Source: an uncultured Massilia sp. (GTDB taxonomy: Bacteria; Pseudomonadota; Gammaproteobacteria; Burkholderiales; Burkholderiaceae). From it: DNA of 9,182 bases. The translations under genes and the position numbers were made by a program. A model generated the notes under the pieces. That model searched no databases. It was not told the DNA's origin and was given only the letters and a program-made list of their open reading frames with translations. Of the stretch, positions 1 through 5,951 are shown one piece after another. The stretch spans positions 1-9,182 of the forward strand of contig CAMPHU010000188.1 of NCBI GenBank assembly GCA_946886065.1, read 5' to 3'. The first letter of the stretch is position 1. The number at the start of each line of letters is the position of its first letter.

Positions 1-649
1 GATGGCGCGCGCCTCCAACAAGCTGGCCATCACCGCGACCCAGATGATGGAGTCGATGATCGTCAACGCCGTGCCGACCCGCGCCGAAGTCTCGGACGTG
101 GCCAACGCCGTGCTGGACGGCACCGACGCCGTGATGACCTCGGCAGAGACTGCATCGGGCAAGTATCCGGTGGAAACGGTCGAGATGATGGCCGCCATCT
201 GCCTGGAAGCGGAACAATCCGAATACAACAAGCGTGACGCCGATTTCCTCAACGTCCAGTTCACCCGCATCGACCAGTCGATCGCCTACGGCACCCTGTT
301 CACCGCGCACCACCTGCGCGTGAAGGCCATCGTGGCGCTGACCGAATCGGGCTCGACCGCACTGTGGATGAGCCGTCACTCGATCGACACCCCCATCTTC
401 GCACTGACCCCGCTGCAGGCGACGCAGCGCAAGGCGTCCCTGTACCGGAACGTGCGAGCATTCCATCTTCTGCAGGAAGGCGGCAGCCACGCCGTGCTGC
501 GCCGCGCGGAAGAAGTCCTGATTCGCGAAGGCATGGTCCGCAAGGGCGACCTGATCGTCGTGACCTGGGGCTCGCCGATGGGGCAGGCCGGCGGCACCAA
601 CGCGCTCAAGATCGTGCGCGTCGGCGAGCTGGACGAACTAGTTTCTTAA
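1..649 (+). CDS. pyk: Pyruvate kinase, C-terminal part (5' end outside window)
   Basis: Pyruvate kinase converts phosphoenolpyruvate and ADP to pyruvate and ATP, the last step of glycolysis, in the cytoplasm. Only the last 215 or so residues are present; the reading frame is open to the window edge, so the ATG at base 2 is internal, not the start. Counting from that codon, the end of the catalytic TIM barrel is seen as TATQMMESM (11-19) and [20 protein letters not shown] (25-44), both hallmarks of the family. The C-terminal regulatory domain follows from about residue 82, with [12 protein letters not shown] (114-125) and [11 protein letters not shown]...[12 protein letters not shown] (182-208). 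The usual AVMLSGET/AVMLSAET stretch reads AVMTSAET here, with Thr in place of Leu. The stop codon is 18 bp before fba, so the two are probably cotranscribed. The identification is secure; whether it is a PykF-like or PykA-like paralogue cannot be judged from this part. Confidence 0.96.
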   Translation, partial: MARASNKLAITATQMMESMIVNAVPTRAEVSDVANAVLDGTDAVMTSAETASGKYPVETVEMMAAICLEAEQSEYNKRDADFLNVQFTRIDQSIAYGTLFTAHHLRVKAIVALTESGSTALWMSRHSIDTPIFALTPLQATQRKASLYRNVRAFHLLQEGGSHAVLRRAEEVLIREGMVRKGDLIVVTWGSPMGQAGGTNALKIVRVGELDELVS

Positions 650-667
650 TTGTTTGGGAGTAAACCC

Positions 668-1732
668 ATGGCACTCGTATCAATGCGTCAACTGCTGGAC
701 CACGCCGCCGAACACGGTTACGGCCTGCCGGCATTCAACGTCAACAACCTGGAACAGGTGCAGGCCATCATGGCTGCCGCCGACGCGGTCAACGCGCCGG
801 TGATCATGCAGGCCTCGGCCGGCGCCCGCAAGTACGCAGGCGAAGCCTTCCTGCGCCACCTGATCGACGCCGCCGTCGAAGCCTACCCGCACATCCCGGT
901 CGTCATGCACCAGGACCACGGCCAGTCGCCGGCGGTCTGCATGGCCGCGATCCGTTCGGGCTTCACCTCGGTGATGATGGACGGTTCGCTCGAAGCCGAC
1001 GGCAAGTCGGTGGCTTCGTACGAGTACAACGTCGAAGTCTCGAAGGAAGTCGTCAAGTTCGCGCACTCGATCGGCGTGACCGTCGAAGCCGAGCTGGGCG
1101 TGCTGGGCTCGCTGGAAACCATGAAGGGCGACAAGGAAGACGGCCACGGCGCGGACGGCACCATGACCCGCGAACAGCTGCTGACCGACGTGGCGCAAGC
1201 CGCCGACTTCGTGGCCAAGACCCAGTGCGACGCGCTGGCGATCGCGATCGGCACCTCGCACGGCGCGTATAAATTCACCCGCAAGCCGACCGGCGACATC
1301 CTGGCGATCGACCGCATCAAGGAAATCCACGCGCGCATCCCGAACACCCACCTGGTGATGCACGGCTCGTCGTCGGTGCCGCAGGAACTGCTGGCCATCA
1401 TCCGCGAATTCGGCGGCGACATGAAGGAAACCTATGGCGTGCCGGTCGAAGAGATCCAGGAAGGCATCAAGCACGGCGTCCGCAAGATCAACATCGACAC
1501 CGACATCCGCCTGGCGATGACGGCTGCGATCCGCAAGTACATGTTCCAGAACCCGTCGAAGTTCGACCCGCGCGACTACCTGAAGCCGGCGCGCGAAGCG
1601 GCCATGGAAGTGTGCAAGGCGCGCTACCTGTCCTTCGGCTGCGAAGGCCAGGCGGCCAAGATCAAGCCGATTCCGCTGGACAAGATGGCCGAGCGCTACA
1701 AGGCTGGCGAGCTGGCGCAGATCGTTCAGTAA
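668..1732 (+). CDS. fba: Class II fructose-1,6-bisphosphate aldolase (Calvin-cycle subtype)
   Basis: This zinc-dependent aldolase reversibly cleaves fructose-1,6-bisphosphate to dihydroxyacetone phosphate and glyceraldehyde-3-phosphate in glycolysis and gluconeogenesis. The 354-residue length fits the class II subtype also called CbbA. Visible motifs are HQDHG (81-85), with catalytic Asp83 and zinc ligand His84; SVMMDGS (101-107); VEAELG (139-144), carrying the expected metal-site Glu; TSHG (196-199) with His198; MHGSSS (231-236) with His232; and KINIDTD (273-279) for phosphate binding. The ATG at 668 is chosen because GGGAG lies 7 bases upstream (656-660) and the protein then begins [10 protein letters not shown], as in the family; an in-frame TTG at 650 has no such support. 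It sits 18 bp after pyk. The CbbA name does not imply carbon fixation here, since no other Calvin-cycle gene is in view. Confidence 0.97.
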   Translation: MALVSMRQLLDHAAEHGYGLPAFNVNNLEQVQAIMAAADAVNAPVIMQASAGARKYAGEAFLRHLIDAAVEAYPHIPVVMHQDHGQSPAVCMAAIRSGFTSVMMDGSLEADGKSVASYEYNVEVSKEVVKFAHSIGVTVEAELGVLGSLETMKGDKEDGHGADGTMTREQLLTDVAQAADFVAKTQCDALAIAIGTSHGAYKFTRKPTGDILAIDRIKEIHARIPNTHLVMHGSSSVPQELLAIIREFGGDMKETYGVPVEEIQEGIKHGVRKINIDTDIRLAMTAAIRKYMFQNPSKFDPRDYLKPAREAAMEVCKARYLSFGCEGQAAKIKPIPLDKMAERYKAGELAQIVQ

Positions 1733-1746
1733 AAGCGATGTAGATG

Positions 1747-1778
1747 TGTCCGCAGTTGCTTTGCAGCGGCTGCGGACA
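1747..1778 (+). terminator. Hairpin just after fba, possible terminator without U-tract
   Basis: A perfect 9-bp inverted repeat, TGTCCGCAG (1747-1755) with CTGCGGACA (1770-1778), begins 14 bases after the fba stop. It can be extended by two G-U and two G-C pairs to a stem of 13 with a six-base loop. No run of T follows, so it is not a canonical rho-independent terminator. It may protect the 3' end of the pyk-fba message or assist termination. The structure is read directly from the sequence; the role is inferred. Confidence 0.45.
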
Positions 1779-1810
1779 AGTGCTGCAAGCATCGTCCCGC
1801 GCCCTCAAAA

Positions 1811-1916
1811 CCGTCATTCCCGCGCAGGCGGGAACCCACGTTCGCACCGCAGTAGCTAGCTCAAGCAGTACCGAGATGCACGCAAACCTGGATCCCCGCC
1901 TTCGCGGGGACGACGG
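1811..1916. repeat. Inverted pair of REP/dRS3-like palindromes
   Basis: Two 31-base arms in inverted orientation, 1811-1841 and 1886-1916, match at 25 of 31 positions by hand alignment and are separated by 44 bases. Each arm holds its own small hairpin: TTCCCGC-GCAG-GCGGGAA (1817-1834) and TCCCCGC-CTTC-GCGGGGA (1893-1910). The left core is one base off the Neisseria dRS3 consensus ATTCCC-N8-GGGAAT. Similar sequences are dispersed between genes in many beta- and gammaproteobacteria, and false translations of them give peptides such as VIPAQAG and DPRLRGDD, both of which appear here. The arrangement resembles a BIME or a small non-autonomous mobile element. No target-site duplication is evident. 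Confidence 0.7.
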
Positions 1917-1965
1917 CGGTGGGCAAAATGCGCTGGCCCTCGGGTCGGCGGCAGCGGTATGCGAA

Positions 1966-1981
1966 TTGACGTAAAATTACG
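1966..1981 (+). promoter_or_regulatory. Candidate purC promoter / palindromic site
   Basis: This AT-richer patch precedes the purine operon. TAAAAT (1972-1977) matches five of six -10 positions, but no good -35 lies 16-18 bases upstream. Alternatively TTGACG (1966-1971) is a good -35, but the -10 expected near 1989 (CAGGCT) is poor. CGTAA and TTACG (1970-1981) form a short inverted repeat around the possible -10, so a regulator could bind here. Using TAAAAT would start the transcript near 1984 and give a leader of about 75 nt. Location is plausible; detail is uncertain. Confidence 0.35.
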
Positions 1982-1988
1982 CATTCAG

Positions 1989-2035
1989 CAGGCTTTCGAG
2001 GCCTGAACACCCCACACCGGCGCCCCAATCGCCGG
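1989..2035 (+). promoter_or_regulatory. Two-hairpin purC leader
   Basis: Two consecutive hairpins lie between the candidate promoter and purC. The first pairs CAGGC (1989-1993) with GCCTG (2001-2005). The second pairs CCGGCG (2017-2022) with CGCCGG (2030-2035) around a seven-base loop. Neither is followed by a T-run, so they do not form an obvious attenuator. No purine riboswitch signature is recognisable. The region from 2036 to the ATG is pyrimidine-rich and has no Shine-Dalgarno sequence. The structures are seen; a regulatory role is inferred. Confidence 0.35.
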
Positions 2036-2059
2036 CACTGTTTCCCTGATATCCCTTCT

Positions 2060-2956
2060 ATGAACAGCCTCTACGAATCCACTATCCAGTCCCTGCCACT
2101 GCTCGGCCGCGGCAAAGTGCGCGACAACTACGCCGTCGGCGACGACAAGATCCTGATCGTCACCACCGACCGCCTGTCGGCCTTCGACGTGGTCATGAAC
2201 GAGCCGATCCCGGGCAAGGGCATGGTGCTGAACCAGATGAGCGACTTCTGGTTCGAGAAGCTCGGCCACATCGTGCCGAACCACCTGACCGGCGTGGCGC
2301 CGGAATCCGTGGTCGCGCCGGACGAAGTGGAACAAGTGCGCGGCCGCGCCGTCGTGGCCAAGCGCCTCAAGCCGATCCTGGTGGAAGCCGTCGTGCGCGG
2401 CTACATCATCGGTTCCGGCTGGAAGGACTATCAGGCAAGCGGCGCCGTCTGCGGCATCCAGCTCCCGGCAGGCCTGCGCCAGGCCGACAAGCTGCCCCAG
2501 CCGCTGTTCACCCCGGCCGCCAAGGCCGACATCGGCGAGCACGACGAAAACATCTCCTTCGAAGAGATGGAAAACCGCATCGGCAAGGAACTCGCCGCCA
2601 AGATGCGCGACGTCAGCATTGCGCTGTACACCGCCGCCGCCGAGTACGCCGCCACCCGCGGCATCATCATCGCCGACACCAAGTTCGAATTCGGCCTGGA
2701 CGACAACGGCGTCCTGCACCTGATGGACGAAGTCCTGACCGCCGATTCCTCGCGCTTCTGGCCGGCCGACTCCTACGCCCCGGGCATGTCGCCGCCGTCC
2801 TTCGACAAGCAGTTCGTGCGCGACTACCTGGAAACCCTGACCGACTGGGGCAAGACCGCGCCGGCCCCGGCCCTGCCGCAGGACGTGATCGAGAAAACCC
2901 AGGCCAAGTACTTCGAAGCCATCGAACGCCTGACCGGCGAGAAGCTGAAGGCCTGA
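2060..2956 (+). CDS. purC: Phosphoribosylaminoimidazole-succinocarboxamide (SAICAR) synthase
   Basis: PurC joins aspartate to CAIR with ATP, giving SAICAR in de novo purine synthesis. At 298 residues it belongs to the longer form of the family; the E. coli enzyme is about 237. Visible blocks are the nucleotide-binding start GRGKVRDNY (16-24), TDRLSAFD (36-43), the first family signature around [18 protein letters not shown] (107-124), FTPAAKAD...HDENISF (150-167), the second signature IADTKFEFG (204-212), and [13 protein letters not shown] (223-235). All expected core motifs are intact. The ATG at 2060 is the only sensible start: the next in-frame ATG is at residue 46 and would remove the ATP-binding loop. 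No Shine-Dalgarno precedes it. It is first in a purC-purE-purK-sua5 run, with purE 3 bp downstream. Confidence 0.97.
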   Translation: MNSLYESTIQSLPLLGRGKVRDNYAVGDDKILIVTTDRLSAFDVVMNEPIPGKGMVLNQMSDFWFEKLGHIVPNHLTGVAPESVVAPDEVEQVRGRAVVAKRLKPILVEAVVRGYIIGSGWKDYQASGAVCGIQLPAGLRQADKLPQPLFTPAAKADIGEHDENISFEEMENRIGKELAAKMRDVSIALYTAAAEYAATRGIIIADTKFEFGLDDNGVLHLMDEVLTADSSRFWPADSYAPGMSPPSFDKQFVRDYLETLTDWGKTAPAPALPQDVIEKTQAKYFEAIERLTGEKLKA

Positions 2957-2959
2957 GCG

Positions 2960-3469
2960 ATGAGTGAGCAGAACAAGCCGCTGGTCGGCGTGATCATGGG
3001 TTCCTCGTCGGACTGGGACGTGATGAAGAATGCCGTCGACGTCCTGAAGCAGTTCGGCGTGCCTTTCGAGGCGCAGGTGATTTCGGCGCACCGCATGCCG
3101 GACGAGATGTTCACCTACGCGGAAACCGCGCGCGAGCGCGGCCTGCGCGCCATCATCGCCGGGGCGGGGGGCGCCGCCCACCTGCCGGGCATGGTGGCCG
3201 CCAAGACCATCGTGCCGGTGCTCGGCGTGCCGGTGCCGTCGAAGTACCTGCGCGGCGAAGATTCGCTGCTGTCGATCGTGCAGATGCCGAAAGGCGTGCC
3301 GGTGTCGACCTTCGCCATCGGCGAGGCCGGCGCCGCCAACGCGGCCCTGACCGCGGTGGCGATCCTTGCCGCCACCGACGATGCGCTGGCCCAGCGCCTG
3401 CTGGCCTTCCGCGCCGAGCAGACCGCGGCGGCCCAGGCCATGACCCTTCCCGTTTTGACGCATGAGTGA
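2960..3469 (+). CDS. purE: N5-carboxyaminoimidazole ribonucleotide mutase, class I PurE
   Basis: PurE rearranges N5-CAIR, made by PurK, to CAIR, the substrate of PurC. The 169-residue size and motifs fit the bacterial class I mutase: MGSSSDW (13-19) for substrate phosphate binding, SAHRMP (42-47) with the catalytic His44, [12 protein letters not shown] (67-78), and the flexible 40s-type loop region SLLSIVQMP (102-110). The presence of purK next door supports the mutase rather than the direct AIR carboxylase class. The start is 3 bp after the purC stop, with GAAGG (2947-2951) 8 bases upstream, so translation is probably coupled to purC. The last codons overlap purK by 8 bp. The tail after about residue 150 is Ala/Gln-rich, as is common. 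Confidence 0.97.
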   Translation: MSEQNKPLVGVIMGSSSDWDVMKNAVDVLKQFGVPFEAQVISAHRMPDEMFTYAETARERGLRAIIAGAGGAAHLPGMVAAKTIVPVLGVPVPSKYLRGEDSLLSIVQMPKGVPVSTFAIGEAGAANAALTAVAILAATDDALAQRLLAFRAEQTAAAQAMTLPVLTHE

Positions 3470-4658
3470 TCCGTTTCTCCCCTCCGCCAATCCGTCGGCC
3501 TGGCTCGGCGTGATGGGCGGCGGCCAGCTTGGCCGCATGTTCGCCCACGCCGCCCAGGCGATGGGCTACAAGGTTGCCGTGCTCGAGCCGGCGCAGGACT
3601 GCCCGGCAGGGCAGGTCGCCGAACGCCTGATTACCGCAGGCTACAGCGACGCCGCGGGCCTGGCCGAACTGGCCCGGCAATGCGTCGCCATCACCACCGA
3701 ATTCGAGAACGTCCCGGCCGACAGCATGGCCTGGCTGGGCGAGCGCAGCTTTGTCGCGCCCGCCGCCAGCTGCGTGTCGATCGCCCAGGACCGCATTCTC
3801 GAGAAGCGCTTCTTCGTCGAATGCGCGCCGAGCTCCGGCGTGATGCCGGCCCCTCACAAGACCATCGCCTCCCACGCGGACATCGAGGCCATCGGCGACG
3901 AACTGCTGCCGGGCATCCTCAAGACCGTGCGCATGGGTTACGACGGCAAGGGCCAGGTCCGCGTGCGTTCGCGCGAGGACGTGCGCGCCGCCTTCGACCA
4001 GATGGGGGGCGTGACCTGCCTGCTGGAGAAGATGCTGCCGCTGGCCTATGAAGTCTCGGTCCTGACCGCGCGCGGCGCGGACGGCGTGTCGGTGGTCTAC
4101 CCGATCGCCGAGAACGTGCACCGCGACGGCATCCTGTTCACCACCACCGTGCCGGGACCGAACGTGTCCGAGGCTTGCGCGCAGCAGGCCCAGGACGCGG
4201 CGCGCGCCATCGTCGCCCAGCTGGGCTACGTGGGCGTGCTGTGCATCGAGTTCTTCGTGCTGGAGGACGGCAGCCTGGTGGTCAACGAGATGGCGCCGCG
4301 TCCGCACAACAGCGGCCACTACACCATCGACGCCTGCATCACCAGCCAGTTCGCGCAGCAGGTGCGCGCGATGGCGCGCCTGCCGCTGGGCGACGTGCGC
4401 CAGCATTCCCCAGCCGTGATGCTCAACATCCTGGGCGACGTCTGGTTCGACGAGGGCAGCGCGGGTGACGCAAGCGAGGCACGCGAACCGGCCTGGGACA
4501 AGGTGCTGGCGCTGCCGGGCGCCAACCTGCACCTGTATGGCAAGGACGATCCGCGCCGCGGCCGCAAGATGGGCCACGTGACTTTCGTCGCGCCGACCCT
4601 GGCGCAAGCGCAGGACAGCCTGCGCCAGGCTTGCCTCATCCTGGGCATCCCGGAGTGA
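3462..4658 (+). CDS. purK: N5-carboxyaminoimidazole ribonucleotide synthase
   Basis: PurK is an ATP-grasp enzyme that carboxylates AIR with bicarbonate and ATP to N5-CAIR. The 398-residue protein shows the N-terminal nucleotide-binding loop MGGGQLGRM (18-26), TTEFENVP (78-85), the ATP-grasp loop MGYDGKGQ (158-165), the metal-binding C-terminal lobe [19 protein letters not shown] (274-292), SQF (295-297), and the C-terminal YGK...GHV segment (359-373). All domains are complete. The ATG at 3462 overlaps the end of purE by 8 bp, indicating translational coupling, and gives an N-terminus of MSDPFLP with about 14 residues before the first beta strand. sua5 follows with a 2-bp gap. Confidence 0.97.
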   Translation: MSDPFLPSANPSAWLGVMGGGQLGRMFAHAAQAMGYKVAVLEPAQDCPAGQVAERLITAGYSDAAGLAELARQCVAITTEFENVPADSMAWLGERSFVAPAASCVSIAQDRILEKRFFVECAPSSGVMPAPHKTIASHADIEAIGDELLPGILKTVRMGYDGKGQVRVRSREDVRAAFDQMGGVTCLLEKMLPLAYEVSVLTARGADGVSVVYPIAENVHRDGILFTTTVPGPNVSEACAQQAQDAARAIVAQLGYVGVLCIEFFVLEDGSLVVNEMAPRPHNSGHYTIDACITSQFAQQVRAMARLPLGDVRQHSPAVMLNILGDVWFDEGSAGDASEAREPAWDKVLALPGANLHLYGKDDPRRGRKMGHVTFVAPTLAQAQDSLRQACLILGIPE

Positions 4659-4660
4659 CG

Positions 4661-5692
4661 ATGGCGGAGCACACTCCCGGCCAGGCCGCGATCGACGCGG
4701 CCGTGCGCGCCCTCGAGCAGGGCGCGCTGGTCGCTTTCCCGACCGAGACCGTCTACGGCCTCGGCGCGGATGCCGAAAACCCGGCGGCCGTGGCGGCCAT
4801 CTACGCCGCCAAGGGCCGTCCGCAGGACCACCCGGTCATCGTGCACCTGGCGCCGGGCGCGCCGCTCGATTACTGGGCCAGCGGGATCCCGCAGGAAGCC
4901 CATGCGCTGGCCGAGGCCTTCTGGCCCGGCCCGCTGACCATGATCCTCAAGCGCGCCCCGAATATCCCGGACGCCGTCAGCGGCGGCCAGGACACGGTCG
5001 GCCTGCGCTGCCCTTCGCATCCGGTGGCGATCGCGCTGCTGCGCGCCTTCAAGGGCGGCCGCGGCGGCGTGGCTGCGCCTTCGGCCAACAAGTTCGGCCA
5101 CGTCAGCCCGACCCTGGCCCAGCACGTGCGCGACGAGTTCGGCGCCGACGGCTCGGTGGCCCTGGTGCTGGACGGCGGCGCTTCCCAGGTGGGCATCGAA
5201 TCGACCATCGTCGACCTGTCCCGCCTGGCGACCCACGGCCCGGTGCTGCTGCGCCCCGGCCACATCAGCGCGGAAGCGATCGCCGCCGTGATCGACCAGC
5301 TGCCGGCCGCTCCCGACGCGGCCGCGCCGCGCGCCTCGGGTACGCTGGAGTCGCATTATGCCCCGCACACTCCGGTGGCGATGCAGGACAGCGCCACCTT
5401 GCGCGCCACGCTGGCGGACCTGGCCCAGGCCGGCCGCAAGGTGGCGCTGGTCCACTACACCGACATGCCGCCGACCCACGCGGCGCTGCGCCTGCCGGCC
5501 ACGCCGGACGGCTTCGCCCACGCGCTGTATGCGGCGCTGCGCGCGATGGACGGGGAGGGCGCCGATGTCATCCTGGTCGAGGCGCCGCCGAAGGACGGTC
5601 CGTGGCTGGGCGTGAACGACCGCCTGCGCCGCGCGGCCCACGGCTCCACCGGCATCGTGCACGGCCTGCTCAACCGCCAACCGCAAGCTTGA
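4661..5692 (+). CDS. sua5: L-threonylcarbamoyladenylate synthase, Sua5 type (YrdC + Sua5 domain)
   Basis: This enzyme makes threonylcarbamoyl-AMP from threonine, bicarbonate and ATP; TsaBDE then transfers the group to A37 of ANN-decoding tRNAs (t6A). The 343-residue protein is the long Sua5/TsaC2 form. The YrdC domain (about 8-205) shows PTETVYGLGADA (27-38), KGRPQDHPVIVHL (51-63), FWPGPLTMIL (87-96), GLRCPSHP (114-121), APSANKFGHVSPT (139-151), GIESTIVD (178-185) and LRPG (197-200). The linker SGTLESHYAPHTP (226-238) leads to the C-terminal Sua5 domain (about 239-343). The ATG at 4661 has GGAG (4652-4655) 5 bases upstream and lies 2 bp after the purK stop; an in-frame TTG at 4631 lies inside purK and lacks support. 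It is likely the last gene of the purine operon, though its job is tRNA modification. Confidence 0.95.
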   Translation: MAEHTPGQAAIDAAVRALEQGALVAFPTETVYGLGADAENPAAVAAIYAAKGRPQDHPVIVHLAPGAPLDYWASGIPQEAHALAEAFWPGPLTMILKRAPNIPDAVSGGQDTVGLRCPSHPVAIALLRAFKGGRGGVAAPSANKFGHVSPTLAQHVRDEFGADGSVALVLDGGASQVGIESTIVDLSRLATHGPVLLRPGHISAEAIAAVIDQLPAAPDAAAPRASGTLESHYAPHTPVAMQDSATLRATLADLAQAGRKVALVHYTDMPPTHAALRLPATPDGFAHALYAALRAMDGEGADVILVEAPPKDGPWLGVNDRLRRAAHGSTGIVHGLLNRQPQA

Positions 5693-5708
5693 GCTGAATC
5701 AAACATCC

Positions 5709-5739
5709 TCAAGATAGGGCCTAAACCGCCCTGTCTTGA
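5709..5739 (+). terminator. Hairpin after sua5, possible weak terminator
   Basis: A 12-bp stem with one G-U pair (5709-5720 with 5728-5739) and a seven-base loop lies 17 bases after the sua5 stop. It is well placed to end the purC-purE-purK-sua5 transcript, but no T-run follows, so termination may be rho-assisted or the hairpin may only protect the mRNA end. The pairing is seen; the function is inferred. Confidence 0.5.
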
Positions 5740-5754
5740 CGGCACACACGTGCG

Positions 5755-5798
5755 AAAAGCGCTTTTTCGGCTACGCATGAGAACGCTATAATCGCCTC
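5755..5798 (+). promoter_or_regulatory. Sigma70-type promoter for the hydrolase-OmpW unit, with palindrome at -35
   Basis: A perfect -10 box, TATAAT (5787-5792), has a weak -35 (TTTCGG, 5764-5769) at 17-bp spacing. A perfect 12-base palindrome AAAAGCGCTTTT (5755-5766) overlaps the -35 edge and could be an operator; a weak -35 with a strong -10 would fit activator-dependent or regulated use. The predicted transcript start is near 5799, leaving about 150 nt of leader before the lipoprotein start codon. Confidence 0.6.
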
Positions 5799-5951
5799 CC
5801 TTTTTGCCGCTTCCGCCGCCTATGGGGCGGGGTTGTAAAAATTACGAAATTGCAATGATTTCGCTATACAAGCGAACTGAACACTGGCATATTAGTTGTG
5901 ATACGAATAGCACGGGCGTTCGTTTCACAATAACCATCGTTAGGAGACACA
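5799..5951 (+). other. AT-rich untranslated leader before the lipoprotein gene
   Basis: This stretch looks clearly richer in A and T than the flanking genes and contains no convincing small gene. It holds small competing hairpins: CCGCC/GGCGG (5816-5830), CGAAAT/ATTTCG (5845-5863) and TTCGC/GCGAA (5860-5876), the last two mutually exclusive. A strong Shine-Dalgarno, TAGGAG (5941-5946), lies 5 bases before the ATG at 5952. No known riboswitch class is recognised. Confidence 0.4.

Noticed and set aside
668..1732. Calvin cycle operon suggested by a CbbA-type aldolase
   Set aside because: No RuBisCO, phosphoribulokinase or other Calvin gene is present; the same aldolase subtype serves glycolysis in heterotrophs.
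680..1792. Antisense open frame of 370 codons opposite fba
   Set aside because: Very rich in Arg, His, Val and Asp, as expected from the complement of GC-biased codons. It mirrors a well-supported aldolase and resembles no family.
1662..1847. Small open frame of 61 codons on the - strand over the end of fba
   Set aside because: It starts in the repeat (WVPACAGMT signature) and runs antisense into fba; no independent support.
1880..1887. ACGCAAAC, matching half of the E. coli PurR operator, upstream of purC
   Set aside because: The other half of the operator is absent, the site overlaps the repeat arm, and PurR of the E. coli type is not expected in Betaproteobacteria.
1811..1916. The two palindromes considered as a CRISPR array
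   Set aside because: Only two copies, in inverted orientation and diverged, with no regular spacers and no cas genes.
1744..1974. Small open frame of 76 codons on the + strand between fba and purC
   Set aside because: It reads through the palindromic repeat; VIPAQAGTH and LDPRLRGDD are the usual false-translation signatures of this repeat family. No Shine-Dalgarno was found.
1985..3538. Antisense open frame of 517 codons opposite purC and purE, and similar ones at 3153-4607, 4319-5686, 5940-7574 and 7009-8070
   Set aside because: All are GC-bias shadows of strong sense genes, with no recognisable domains, starts or ribosome sites.
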